A stretch of 64,000 nt of DNA from Akebia trifoliata (Eukaryota > Streptophyta > Magnoliopsida > Ranunculales > Lardizabalaceae): assembly GCA_017979445.1 (NCBI GenBank), contig CM030717.1, positions 18,277,288-18,341,287 of the forward strand, given 5' to 3'. Position 1 is the stretch's first letter; each line of letters starts with the position of its first letter. Under the pieces are notes generated by a model that was not told the DNA's origin, made no database searches, and was given only the letters and a program-made list of their open reading frames with translations. The position numbers were made by a program, and so were the translations under genes. Of the stretch, positions 22,205 to 33,900 are shown piece after piece.

Positions 22205-22769
22205 TGTTGTCCCTGGCTTACTCTTTTTAATCTCTTGATTTCTTCTTTTACTTGGTTTATTTTTTTCTATAAGTCTTGAATAGTAACTTCTTTTTCTTGT
22301 CCCTTATCAAAATTTTTAAATTTTTTTTTGTAAATTATAATTTATTGTTTGTTGATTTTTTATTGATTCTTCTTTTCTAATTGAATCTCCAAATTGTATC
22401 AAGTATCCTTTTTGTAAGTTTGGGTCTTCTATTTTATCTATATAATCAAATAATATCTTTTGTTCCTTTGTTAATACATTTATAGTGTTAAATCTGCAGG
22501 TTGTATTACGAAATTGTATTGGTTTATCTATTTTTTCTTTAGATTGGGTTTCATTTTCACTTAAATTTTCAATGTCATCTATTTCTAATTCTGTTGTATC
22601 ACTTGAGTAGTCTGAATTTATCATTAGATTGGATAATTGTAGTTTTAGGGTTTCATCTATATCTAACTCATTTATTTTTTGTTTTACCCTACATTGATTT
22701 TTATAATGTCCTTATTTCTCACACTTATAACATATGGATATTTTTGTCTTCTGATTTTTAGAACGTTCA
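22205..22769 (-). pseudogene. copy B coat protein C-terminal part
   Basis: A 102-codon frame (22624-22316) matches the acidic Ser/Glu-rich tail after the zinc knuckle. The knuckle itself (about 22690-22735) has a TAA between its second Cys and its His. Similarity to copy A continues to about 22769 and stops where Ogre LTR sequence begins. Confidence 0.8.
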
Positions 22770-23049
22770 CCAAATTCGACAAAATTATAAAAATGCCCCT
22801 CATAGGTTTTGCAATCATTTCATGTCAAAAAATTCATAAATGACACAAACCAATAATCCCATTTTATTTCTTACAAAAAATCAATTTCAAAACATCTTGT
22901 TACATTGAAAATCGACTTGAAACGCAAAAGTTCTTTTTGGGGGTAAAACAATAATTTTTTAATTTTAAAAATTTTAAAATTTGAAATTAATAAATAAAAC
23001 ATTAATTAACGTATAGAGAAACCCTAATTAAAATCCTAAATAAAAAAGA

Positions 23050-23310
23050 CCAAGTCAATCTCATAAGACTTAAGTCAAAACCTTAATTAAAACTCTAATT
23101 TAAAGAAACCAAGTCAATCTCATAAGACTTAAGTCAAAACCCTAATTAAAAATCTAATTAAAAAAAAAAAGTCAACCTCACAAGACCTAAGTCAAAACCC
23201 TAATTTAAAAAAACCAATTCAATCTCATAAGACTTACGTCAAAACTCTAATTAAAACCCTAATCTAAAAATACCAAGTCAATCTAATAAGACTAAAGTCA
23301 AAATCCTAAT
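23050..23310 (+). repeat. 59-bp LTR subrepeats
   Basis: Copies of agtcaatctcataagact followed by taagtcaaaaccctaatta recur at about 23052, 23111, 23169, 23215 and 23275. The same array is in the 3' LTR near 53520-53790. The ccctaat words look telomere-like but are embedded in the longer unit. Confidence 0.8.
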
Positions 23311-23361
23311 TTACCTTATCTAAATGAAACCTAATCAAACCCTAATTCTTCCAAAAAAATC

Positions 23362-23369
23362 TATAAACA
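23362..23369 (+). promoter_or_regulatory. TATA box of the plus-element 5' LTR
   Basis: tataaaca within atctataaacaaagag, at the position where the 3' LTR (53848-53855) and the solo LTR (51736-51743) have tataaata. One base is changed here. Confidence 0.5.
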
Positions 23370-23990
23370 AAGAGTCTCCACAACCTAATTTCGTAGGTAA
23401 AAAAAAATCCTAAAAAAAGTAGGTCAAAAAGCCTCCATAACCTTCTCAAAACCCTAATTTTGAAGCCCTAACCCCTTACATATCATCCAAACCCTAATTT
23501 TTGTTCACAAACAGTAAGAAACCCTTCACAAAACACCCAAAAATCCATCAAAAAATTTAAGAAACACTCAGATCTAAGGAGGCGCTTCATTTTGAAGATC
23601 TGAAACGAATCCAATAACAAAAACGAAATGAGGAATATCTTATGAAAAACCATTCTACCAGTTTTGAGGGAATGACTTATTGCGATCATATATGTATATT
23701 TTCTTTTTATTTGCTTTTATTATTTATTTTATTTATTTATTTTTAATTTTTTTAGCAATGTAATCTTTTTGAAAAATAGTAGAGACCGACTTTTACCGAG
23801 CGGGGTTGGGGCCTAATACCTTCCAACCCCATAACGTGATCCCCAGACTTAATTGTTTTGGTGTAGATTAGTCATTTTTATCCATCTTGAGTCAATGCTC
23901 GGTTCTTAGATCGTAATAACTAGGTGGCGACTCCCAAACCTCAAAGTCAAAAGCGGATCCGCAAATCTCGCAGATCGAGGGCGCTTTCAG

Positions 23991-24009
23991 TGACGACTCC
24001 ACTGGGGAT
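23991..24009 (+). other. Ogre plus-element primer-binding site
   Basis: tgacgactccactggggat one base after the LTR. The minus element has TGGCGACTCCACTGGGGATC at the same place (44824-44843), so the first half here carries a G to A change. The tRNA it would pair with is not assigned with confidence. Confidence 0.75.
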
Positions 24010-27000
24010 TATTGAGGATCAAACTTGAAAAGCCCCAAGTATGGGAACATTGATATTTAGACCTAATTTTTTTTATGTTTATTTTGTTTTTAGTTTATTT
24101 GATTCATTTATTTTAAGGATTGTATTATATTCTCTTGGCATCATTTTTAGTATATTATTATGGAATATTATTTGCTATGATTCAATTTAAGGTCGTTTGG
24201 GATGTTCCTAAATAATACAGGATATTGAGAGGATGATGATGTGGGAAAATGGGTGTTGACCCATTTTTATTTGGATTATTTTTTGGGTTTGTATTATCCT
24301 TTATTGATATCTTTTGATTCGATTTTGGATACTTTGATTTGGCATATTTTGTTTTATGGTTCAATTGGGGGTATTTAGAATAGCTACAAATAATGAAATA
24401 TTCAAATTGACATATAAATTGAGGATGGGATAATGATTATTGGACCATGATTTTTTTTTACGTTTGTAGATTTTTTAAAATATTTTTTTAGGTGTGTGTT
24501 TGATTTGTCGTTTGACAATGTTTTTTTTTTTTTTTTTTTTAAAGAAGAAATTTTTTTGTTTATTTTATTTTTATGTGTTCAATTTTTTTTAATAGGCAAA
24601 TTGTGTTGTTCGTTGACAGCAAGCAAGCAACAAATAAAAAAAATTTGGGGTGCTGTTAACAAACAGAGTATACCCATCGTTTTAAATCGGTTTTAGGGGT
24701 GGTGTGTCCCTAGTAGAAGTTTGTTTTTAATTTCAAACCCTTATTGTTTTAAATTGTTTTTTTTTTTTTCTCTTTTTCCACTCAAATCTCGTCATCTTCA
24801 ACAGGGACCAACTGGTTAAAATTTGAGATCGATCGGTTTAATCTCAAATCTGATCAGTTTAAACCCTCCATCCCAATCGGTTTAAGATCCTAACACCCGA
24901 AGTGAATTTTCGATTCATTCTTATGAAAAAATATGGAGCTTGGAATCATTAGCTCATCTTGATCAGACTGTAACGATGTCGATATCGATCTCCATCTCAA
25001 AGTTTCTCTTCATTTGAAGAATGTTTACCCACTTGATCAATCTATTGTTGAAGTTTTCTACCAAATCCAGATAAGGAAGAAGAAGATCTATTTCTTTGCA
25101 AGATAGGTTTCTCTGATGAGAATCGGTAAGAGAAAATGACTTCTTCCTCTCGTGGTTCTGATTGGAAAATAGCCATTCATGTCAATCAAACCTACCATAC
25201 CGAATGATGTGATGAAACCAGACGATTTTCTATATTGCGAATTTTTTTTTTGTTGCGCATGCGTTAAATAAACAGGGGTACAAAAAATTTAAAAAAAAAC
25301 GAAAGAGTTTTATACCAATTCGTGTGCTTCATTGTGACAGCCAAGGCACGGGCTCGACTTAGTGATCTCCCTTCATCGTGGGATAGGTTTTTCTCTCTCT
25401 CGCCATAACCACCTTCCCCAATTTCGTGTCAATTCAGTCTCCTCAATGTGAAAAGGATGGTTGTGGTTAGAGTTAGGGCTTGAAAAAAAAAATAATGAAG
25501 GTTTACTGTAAGGATGAGAAGACTGGTTTTTTTGTTGAATTTAGGGGTAGGAAGATCGAATGAATGCGGGGTTAATCTATGAGTGATTAAGATCGACAAA
25601 TAAAATATTGGTTTATTTCTCTCTAACACTTTTATTTTGTCTCCCAAGAGATTAAGGATTTTATGCCAGATGATTTGTTGGATTTAGGGAAGATTGTGTT
25701 TATTTTATTTTAAAAAAAAAATGTTTTGATTCTTATATAACTCAGATTAACTGGATGTTTGTTTTTTTATTTTTATTTTCTCGGAACTATTATTTATGTT
25801 TTAATTTTTGTTTTGGGTTTTGTGTTTGATTTTAGATTCTTTTGATTGAACTATTGTCACACCCATTTTTTTTACTTATGGCACACCACATTAGATGTTT
25901 GCTAATTTGTTATTGGTTTGCAAATGAGTTCGTGACAATAGGATCCTTCTGTTTGTTTTTTTAGGCTATTTTTAAGTTTTTTTAAAAACATTATTAATAG
26001 ATTAAAAAAAAAAATTGATCCACAATTCTCATTCTATCCTAAGTGATCTTTGATTGGACCATAAAAATAAAATAAAAAATTTTGTTTTGATTCATTTTAT
26101 GCCAATTTCAATGTTAGATCTGATTGAATATTTTGTGATTGCCCATTCAATATATCACGATCTGATGTGCATGCTTTGAATGTTATGGATATTGTTTGTA
26201 TTTTGTTTGATATGTGAGATCCATATTGTTATGATTTGATCTAGCCCACGGGGGCCCATTTGTTTGAAAAAAGCCCCAGGCACACCCCACTTTGTTTTGC
26301 ACACACCACTAGCACGTTTATTGCTTTGCTCGCTAGCATATCCCTTATAGCCAACATGATACTAGTGAATGGCCCGGTCTCCTCGGAGATGCGACGTCAT
26401 TCATGAAAATCACAACTCCAGTCACGTATCTTAGGATATATAAAATTGGGGCATCAGTACCGTTCGATCTGGTTACACTGAAAGGTATATCGATGCACCC
26501 AGACTGGAGCGACCTGAGCCTTTGTCCTATTGTAAGCCGCAAAGTCACATTCCCGATCGCCAACCCTAGATTCGTACCTATACGATATATCAAAGTTCAC
26601 CAATTGCACTTCTTGGTCAAAATCAGTGCCTAAACGAGATCCTGTCCCATTGTACCTTACTGTACGAGGGGGATAGACAACGTCTATTCTAGACGAGAGG
26701 TATTTAAGTAGGCCCTTGCTTAGCATCGTGCGCCACCTCTCAACTGGGGATTAAACTGACTGTTTTTTGACTTCAGAGATTTGAGTTGGAGTTTTAGATT
26801 ATCACCTATACGATATATCAAACCAAGTCACTAGGTATCAAGAGGTATATAGGTGCACTTGGGCAAGGGTGGCCAAATAAATTACATTGCAGATAGTAAA
26901 CCTAGAGTCTAGAAAATCTCCCTATAGGTCACGACTCGAATTTATTGTGGATGTTCTCGGGTTGCTTGTTGGAATTGTACCTTACAAATGATGAGATCAG

Positions 27001-27390
27001 GAATGTACAGTTTTGTCCTCAAGATAATCAAACTTGTTATTTAATCTGATTCAAGGTTATCATATTGCTGGGTGCACCAACCCAATAAAGAGTCCATTTA
27101 AAAAAAATTTGGCAATGGTTCATAATGACCCAGTCCATCTCGATTCAACAATCATGATGGACTAGACCATTTAAATCAAAATGGAATTCAAACTCTTTGC
27201 TAATTCGGGTTTCAACCCATTTTAAAAGAAGAAAAATATTTTTCAGAAGAAGAATATTTTCCAGAAAAAATATTTTTCAAAAGAAAATACTTTCTAAAAG
27301 AAAAGAAAATGAAGGAAAAATGATTTACATGGAAAAATAACTACAAAGATATATTTTACATGGACCTTGAAAATATACTAAGATACCTTT
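24010..27390 (+). other. Ogre plus-element leader (5' untranslated region)
   Basis: 3.4 kb without a plausible gene. It holds long T runs (24522-24541, 24757-24770), a GC-richer block at 26240-26960 with inverted homology to 41900-42660 of the minus element, and an A-rich microrepeat of tttccagaagaa type at 27220-27345. Frames of 60-90 codons near 26345-26726 on both strands are not conserved as proteins between the two elements. Confidence 0.7.
26240..26960 (+). repeat. leader block repeated in inverted orientation at 41900-42660
   Basis: Shared stretches include cacaactccagtcacgta, cgtcattcatgaaaatca, gtacgagggggataga and cacttcttggtcaaa (reverse complemented in the other copy). Probably a structural or regulatory part of the element leader. 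Confidence 0.8.
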
Positions 27391-28476
27391 TTGTGTCAAA
27401 CCAGGATGCTAGCCGTAGGCAATAACCTAATCCACCAATTGGTCAAAACAACCATCATGGGGATGCACTCTATAGAGAAAATCAACTTCAGGAAATTCAT
27501 GTTGAGATGTGCTCTATACTTTCATGAGTTTGAGGTAAACTGGAACTTCTTACGTGCTATGGCTAAATGTTGGAACCCTTACCTTCACATATTCCAAATT
27601 GGGTGTATGCACTTGTGTCCCATTTACGAAGATTATTGTGGCATCATGGGGATATCTGCTTCAGGACCTCTAGTCAGGCCCTCATTAAAGACAGGATATT
27701 CTGGTGACCTTGCCACATGATTGAACATTTCAAAGGAAGAAGTCTAGGCCTTAGTCCATAACGAAAGATTGGATTTAATACCTTTATTGGGCCCATATCA
27801 CTCCCGCAGTCATCCCGTCAATGTAAAATCAGAAACCTGACGAGCCACTAGAGATTACCGTCTATGTTTAGGAATCTTAGCCCAATACATGCTGACTTCT
27901 AAAAGCAATGGCCAAACTATCCCTGAGTCCTTCATAGATATAGCCACTCAACTTTCAAAGAAAGCTAACCCTGTACCTCTCATCCTAGCTGAAACTTTCT
28001 CGGGACTAGATGCCATAAAGAATGGTGAGGGAAGAAGCTTCAAAGTATGCCCCCACCTACTCTATATGTGGCTTTGTGATTGTCTCAAAATTATAGATGT
28101 TCCTTTAAACCTCGAATATGGGCCATAACACTTTTCCAAAAAAAACCTAATAGTACGACACAACTCAGTCAAGGCTTGGAGCAAATGGTTAGACTCTGGC
28201 ATTGCTTGTCATATTGATTTTAGATGTCCTTGATGGATGACTAATCCCCCTGTTCTAGGAACCAAAGGATCTTATTATGTCTGTTTGATTGGACTAGAAA
28301 AAACATCTTTCTATAAACCTGCATTGATCCCAGAGCAGTACGATGTACCTATAGAGTTATCTTTACCTCAACATAAAACTTTCTTCCCTTCCGAGCCATT
28401 GACTGAAAATTTAGTGTATCTCATTGAGAAGTCTTGGAACAAGCACACCTTAAGATGTCCAGATGGACCAGTATAA
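27391..28476 (+). pseudogene. Ogre ORF1, nonsense-riddled
   Basis: One continuous frame of about 360 codons from an ATG near 27406, interrupted by about six stops (the first is TGA at 27718-27720) but no frameshift. The N-terminal part has AKCWNPYLHIFQIGCMHLCP followed by IYEDYCGIMG, the W/F-N/D-P-x-x-x-x-F pattern of the plant mobile-domain-like ORF1 protein placed before gag in Ogre elements. The rest has CPHLLYMWLCDCLK and EKTSFYKPALIPEQYDVP. The function of this ORF is not known. Loss by stop codons only, mostly changes of the CAA/CAG/CGA-to-stop type, would suit methylation-linked C-to-T decay. It has been deleted entirely from the minus-strand element. Confidence 0.78.
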
Positions 28477-28789
28477 TTCAAAGAACCAGTTGTTAGAGAC
28501 AAGAGGATCAAGTTTGATAGTTCTAGCAATCTTGAGGACCATCAAGACAAGGCCAAGCGTCTATGTAAAAAATAGTTTAAGTCAAAAAATGTTATTCAAT
28601 GAATTTTTTTCTTTGTCAATAATTTTCAGTATGTCCAATAAAGCTATTTTTTTTCTTTTGAATAAACATTTATTTTGAATGAACGTTGCATGAATGGATT
28701 ATTTAATGGATTGGTGCACAACTTCAATAGAATGACTCATTAAAATGTTATCAAGGGGGTAACACTAAAATTGATTAAATTTATCTTTG
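28477..28789 (+). other. spacer between ORF1 and gag
   Basis: About 310 bp, AT-rich, without a credible gene. Its last part (28690-28789) has a counterpart in the minus element at 40975-41040. Confidence 0.6.
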
Positions 28790-30471
28790 ATGGGGTCATA
28801 TAGGATTATCATTGCGCCCAAACTCAAGTGTCCACCTCCTAGTTGGAGTCATAACTTCAGTCGATTAGAACGAAAGACAGCACCTAGTCAACAAGAAGAA
28901 ATGGCTTCAGCGTCTGAGCTTATAGAGATTCGTAAGATTTTGGTAGTCTTTACCAATGATATCAACAATATAAAAGGCAAAGTGGAAGTTTTAGAACAGA
29001 TTTCAGAATCAACAGGTAATCCCCTTGACGATCCAAAATGAAAAAGGGTAGAAGAAAATGTAATGAGACATGCACATGAGGTCTTTGAACTTGACGGGGA
29101 TGAAGAACATTTTGATGAAAATCCAGTGTTAGCTAATAAGATGTCTCAGTTGGAGTCAGTCCTGAAGAGTATAAAGGGTATTGATGAAATTACAACAGGC
29201 ATTGAAACTCTAAATCGTATCCCTAGAATTCATTTGCCAGAAAAATTTGTGATGCCTGAAATGGACAAGTTTAGTGGGATAGGTTGTGCAAAAATGCATC
29301 TTAAGGTATATGTTACTAACATGCGTACTATGGGGCTCAGTGACAAACATATGACATTGCTATTTCAGCGAACTCTATCAGGATCAGTTCTACGATGGTT
29401 GATGTATCAAGATTTAACTATATTAGGTACATGGGAAAATATGTCAAAGGCTTTCTGGAATCAGTATAAATACAATTCCGAGATTGAAACTTCAATAAGG
29501 GATTTGGATCAACTAAAAAGAAAAACGGAGAAACATTCACTGATTTCATTGGTCTTTAGAGGGCCAAGGCTGCCCAAATGTAGGATAGACCCTCAGAGAA
29601 GGAATAAGTAGCAATTATCTTAAAGAACCTCAGACAAGGATATGTTTAGTACCTAGTGGCCCAATATCTTCCTACTTTCGATTCCTTATTACAAGTCGGA
29701 AGGCAACTTGAAGACGTTTTTGCCTTTGGGGTTCTTTCTAACTCCTCAGACAACAGGTCTAAGAAACCCTTCGTTTCCAAGCCTAGCACCAACCATGTCT
29801 ACATAGCTAACACATCAGCTACCCTAGTTCAACCCCAGCCCGGACTAATAACCAGGTTCACCCAAGTCAACCTCGAACTCCATGTCAATTTACCAACCTA
29901 GGGATAAGTCTCACTGTAGCTCTCTACAAATTGGTAAGAAAAAGGGCTTCTTACCCCGATCCAACCCTGACCTTTACCAAATCCCCTACTAGCTGGACAC
30001 AACTCTAATTAGTTCTGTGAGTTCCATCAAAATTCTGGCCATCACATTGATCGATGTATCACTTTGCGACATGCCATTCAAAACCTTATCGACAACAAAA
30101 AGTTTACCATCCCTATCCCAACATCACCAAATGTCACCACTAACCCATTACCTGCCTATCAACCTCCACCAACCCTAAACATGGTTTCTAACGCCGAATT
30201 ACAATTTTATCCTGTATCTCTTATCCATCCCATCCAAGTCAAACCACCCAGTTACCCCATTGTCGGAATAGCTTTCTCTGACGAAGTTTTCACCACAAGT
30301 TACAAGCCCTTTGATTTAGCCTCAGACAATGCATATTGTCTGTCCCCACCTCGTTATAGTAGTCATGTATTCACTAGTTACCTATTGGCTCAAATGAACC
30401 CAAAAAGCCCTTTGACAAATGAAGATCCATACCTGTTGACTGAAAAAGATGGGTCTTTCTCTCTCCTGTGA
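28790..30471 (+). pseudogene. Ogre gag, frameshifted
   Basis: Starts at the ATG at 28790. 28790-29041 and 29063-29611 are one frame separated by a single TGA, and 29656-30471 is in another frame, so one indel lies near 29560-29650. The capsid-like part has IHLPEKFVMPEMDKFSGIG, HLKVYVTNMRTMGLSD and FQRTLSGSVLRWLMYQD, the Retrotrans_gag pattern. A variant zinc finger of the Ogre type, CEFHQNSGHHIDRC, is encoded at 30016-30057 (CX2HX4HX4C). A Pro-rich C-terminal region follows. Packages element RNA in intact relatives. Confidence 0.85.
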
Positions 30472-31440
30472 TGAAATTAGACATATGACTCGAGGAGGAA
30501 GGTTCTTTAAGCCACCGGAACTCCGTGTTGACAATCCTGCATTCTTGGCAAAAAAAAAAAAGATCCCATTAAAAAGAATATCGAAGAAGATGACTCCGTG
30601 ATTAAACAGTTGAAGAGATCAGGGGCCAATATCAAAGTTTGGGGTTTGCTCATGGTTTTCACTGTCCATAGGAAAGCCGTTCTCAAAGCGCTAAGTACAG
30701 CCCAAGTCTCCCTCGATACTTCTCCAGATCAGCTTGCCAGTATAGTATGGGCAACTCATGTGGAAAACATACTGTCTTTCTCAGACTCAGATCTCTTAAA
30801 AGAATGAGCAAACCACACTAAGCCGTTACACATTACAGTCGATTGCAACAGGATGAGGGTACCATTGGTTTTAATTGATAATGGTAGTGCACCGAATGTT
30901 TGCCTTTTGAAGACTACCACTTGTCTCAGGTTTAAAGTTGAAGATCTCAAGCCCACTAATCAGGGTGTTAGGGCATATGATAACACCAAGAGGGATGTAC
31001 TTAGAATTTTGCACCTTCAATTGTCCACAGGCAAAATTGAATTTTCTTTAGAATTTTAGGTCTTAGACATCTAGTCTTCTTTCAATCTATTGTTAGGAAG
31101 ATCATGGCTACACCAAATCCAAGCCATACCTTCCACGCTACATCAGAAGGTTAAATTTATTAAAGATGAACTGATAATCACTCTTCACGATGATGTTGAG
31201 ATTGTAGGGATTGTAAACAGTGTAGAGGTCAAGCGTGTGTCGCTGCTTGAGATTCAGTTAGAACAACAGGGGATAGAACTCAGCAGGTTTGAATTTGAAA
31301 AGATATGCTCAGTCCAATGGGATCAGTCGGTAAATGAATATTTTCCTATCGAAAATCCCTCCAATTGCTATATGGCTAACATGTTCAAGAACATGAGGTT
31401 CTTTCGTAGTATGGGCCTAGGTCTCAAGTAATAAGGTATC
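30472..31440 (+). pseudogene. Ogre protease region
   Basis: Same frame as the second part of gag. The aspartic protease active site is LVLIDNGSAPNVC (bases about 30867-30905), the DNGS variant typical of Ogre elements, followed by NLLLGRSWLHQIQAI near 31082-31125. Stops at 30472, 30805, 31057 and near 31069 interrupt it. Cleaves the Gag-Pol precursor in intact elements. Confidence 0.82.
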
Positions 31441-31864
31441 AAAGAGGTACTAGTGATTAAGGAAGTCGTCAACACATTTGGGTTAGGGTATGAACCTACT
31501 AAGGAATACTGGGCCCAATATTGAAGATAAAATGAGACTAGGCAATCGCAAAAAGGCAAGGGCGTATCACAGATCTGATTAAAATGAAGCCTTATCGTAA
31601 AACCCTTAATGGATATTTTGTGAAAGAAGGAGAACACTTTCGATGCTATGGGTTCCCAAAGCTATTTATTGATCACATCATGGGTACTCGTCTGTCGGGG
31701 TTTGAAATCTTTTTTGGTATGGATGGGCTTGAAAAGGAAGCAAGCACAGGAGTAGAAGAACAGGAAGCTGAAAACTAGCAACTCAACCTGGACACCCTCA
31801 ACATTGATCAGTTGTTCATTGAAGATCATAGTGTCTTAGTGTTGTCAGTAGGGAAGGGGACCTC
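31441..31864 (+). pseudogene. Ogre protease-RT linker remnant
   Basis: Out of frame with the protease. 31584-31778 reads YRKTLNGYFVKEGEHFRCYGFPK, matching the linker region that precedes RT in Ogre polyproteins. Cut at 31864 by the 3' LTR of the minus-strand element. The RT fingers and palm that should come next are nowhere in the window. Confidence 0.65.
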
Positions 31865-33541
31865 TGAAAGTGCCCTCGATCCGCGGGGTGCACAGATCCG
31901 CTTTTGACCCTTGAGGTTTGGGAGTTGCCACCTAGTTATTACGGTATAGGAACCAAACTGACTCTAAAAAAGGCAAACATTACTAATCTACGAAAGAAAA
32001 AAAATGTCCGGGGATCACATTACGGGGTTGGAAGGTGTTAGGCACCAACCCCGCCCGGCCAAAGCTGGTCTCTACTAATTTTCCAAATAAATTACATTGC
32101 TAAAAACCTAGATAATAAAATTGTTTTAAAGAAATTATACCTTTCCGAAGACAACTTTATTGTTCCCTCAGATCTGATTGAGTAACTCTTTGTATAATAC
32201 TCCTCGCTTCGTTTTGCCTCCGGATCGGATTTCTGATCTACGAGGTAAGGTATCTCTTTCTTAGATCTGGGTTCTTTGAATTTTTTCTATAGATTTTGGG
32301 GTGTTTTTGAAGGACTTCTAAGTGTTTTTCAAGCTAAAATTGAAGTATGGTTGTTAGGTAAGGAGTTGGGGCTCCAAAATTAGGATTTATGGGAGGCTAG
32401 GGGGACTTTTTGACCCACTTCTTTTAGGGTTTATGATTTGATACGAAAATAGGGTGTGAGGATCTTTATTTATAAATTTTTTTAAGGGTTGATTTAGATA
32501 GAATTAGTATTTGATTGTAATTCTTTTAGTTAGAGTTGTATTTTAGTTAGAACTATTTTAGGTAGAGTTGTATTTTAATTAGAATTGTTTTAGGTAGAGT
32601 TATATTTTAGTTAGAATTCTTTTAGGTAGAGTTGTTATTTAATTGGAACTCTATTAGGATTTTGACTTTTGGTCTTATTTGATAGACTTTAAGATTTTGA
32701 CTTTAGTCTTACTTGATTGACTTTAATACCTTGAATTTAGTCTTGCTTGATTGACTTTAATTTTTTTGGAGAACCCCCCTCTATTATATCTTTAATTCTT
32801 TGGACCCCCAAATGGAGGGGTCCTTAAAGAAATATCTTGCGAACCCTCAACAATTTTGCTGGAGAGCCTGATTGATCAATTTTTTTAGTTTAAAATTTTA
32901 AATTAATTTCATTAATGTTTCACTTTAATTATTTAATATTTTATTTATTAATTTTAAAATTTTTAATTATGAAAATTGTGAAATTACCGTTTTGCCCTAT
33001 AGAGGACTTTTCGCGTTTTAAGTCAGTTTTTATTGTTCTAAGATGTTTTAGAATCGATTTTTTGTAAGGAATTCAATGGAAATATTGGTTTGGATCATTT
33101 ATGAAGTTTTTTGTGTGAAATGATTGTGAATTTTACGAGGGTCATTTTCATAATTTTATCAAATTCTGTTAAAATTGGCGAAATGATTTATTTGATTTTG
33201 ATTTGTTGGTTTATGTGTTTGAATGAGTTTTCCTAATCGTAACGTAGGCTCTAGGAATATTTTGATGTTAAGGGTATTTTGATAATTTGGTCATTTTTAG
33301 TGATTTTTATCATGAAGCTTCTTTTTGGTCTGCAAGATGATGATTTCTATGTTTTTGGGGTCGTATTTTCCTAGCGTAGTGTGGTTTCTAAAGTTTTGTC
33401 AGTTCGAGATACCTCATCCGGATTTCTGAAACATATCTGGTGACAAAATAACGCAATGAAAATAACATCCATCATTGGGAATCATTGCGATCGGGTTAAC
33501 AAGTTGATTAATCAGGCGGATGTAAAAATGTGGTGTCTATA
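31865..33541 (-). repeat. Ogre minus-element 3' LTR
   Basis: 1677 bp, colinear with 44845-46577. Starts TGAAAGTGCCC on the plus strand and ends TGTCTATA, with the terminal CA changed to TA. TATA box on the minus strand at 32467-32474. Includes degenerate 31-bp repeats (tagagttgtattttaatta) at 32520-32650. Confidence 0.9.
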
Positions 33542-33557
33542 GATGCCCCTCTTTGGC
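33542..33557 (-). other. polypurine tract of the minus element
   Basis: gatgcccctctttggc on the plus strand, the complement of ccaaagaggggcatc. The same tract precedes the 3' LTR of the plus element at 52863-52878. Confidence 0.8.
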
Positions 33558-33900
33558 AGAGGGTTGAAGCAAACTAGATAGTAAATCTATTTTAGTAGAT
33601 AGTGCGATATCTGAATGCCAAAGCTAGTGACAGTTTATTTTGTAGTCTGATTTAGCAATTCGTCGAGGTGTTCGGATCCTTAAGGGTAAAACTCTCCCCG
33701 AACTAAAAAATTGTCAAGTCCTTAAGCACAAACTCTCACTGACGGTGTCAGATCCTTGAATTTTAAAAAATTCTCCTTGACTGATGTAACAACTGTGCAA
33801 GTGTGTGATTTAAAATCTAAGAGATTAAGTTGGAACTGAGTAAAATCTGAGCATAATTTGAGCATAATCTGAGCATAATGTGAATATAAACTGAGCATAA
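33558..33900 (-). other. 3' noncoding region of the minus element, part 1
   Basis: Inverted counterpart of 52510-52862 in the plus element, sharing for example gctagtgacagttta and gtagatagt. No gene. The 34-bp array follows. Confidence 0.75.

Larger units (their letters stand above)
20114..22769 (-). mobile_element. endogenous pararetrovirus copy B, partial, inverted
   Basis: On the minus strand this covers the coat protein zinc knuckle, protease, RT and RNase H, ending just past the start codon of the second ORF. It is colinear with 12993-15640 of copy A in inverted orientation. Over an 82-residue RNase H segment I count about 68 identical residues, so the copies are related but not a recent duplication. 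Its right edge (about 22769) abuts a truncated Ogre LTR. Confidence 0.9.
22770..23989 (+). repeat. Ogre plus-element 5' LTR, 5' end missing
   Basis: Colinear with about 53240-54476 and ending GGGCGCTTTCA at 23989. The first 380 bp or so of the LTR, including TGTAGACACC, are absent because the pararetrovirus junction cuts in. A TATA box lies at 23362-23369. About five 59-bp subrepeats (cores agtcaatctcataagact) occupy 23050-23310. Confidence 0.88.

Noticed and set aside
23050..23310. Interstitial telomere repeats (ccctaat words)
   Set aside because: Plant telomere repeat is CCCTAAA in uninterrupted tandem. Here the words are part of a 59-bp LTR subrepeat that is also in the other LTR.
26345..26726. 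Overlapping 76-90 codon frames on both strands
   Set aside because: They lie in the Ogre leader. The inverted counterpart near 42100-42590 does not keep the same protein, so these are chance frames in a GC-richer block.
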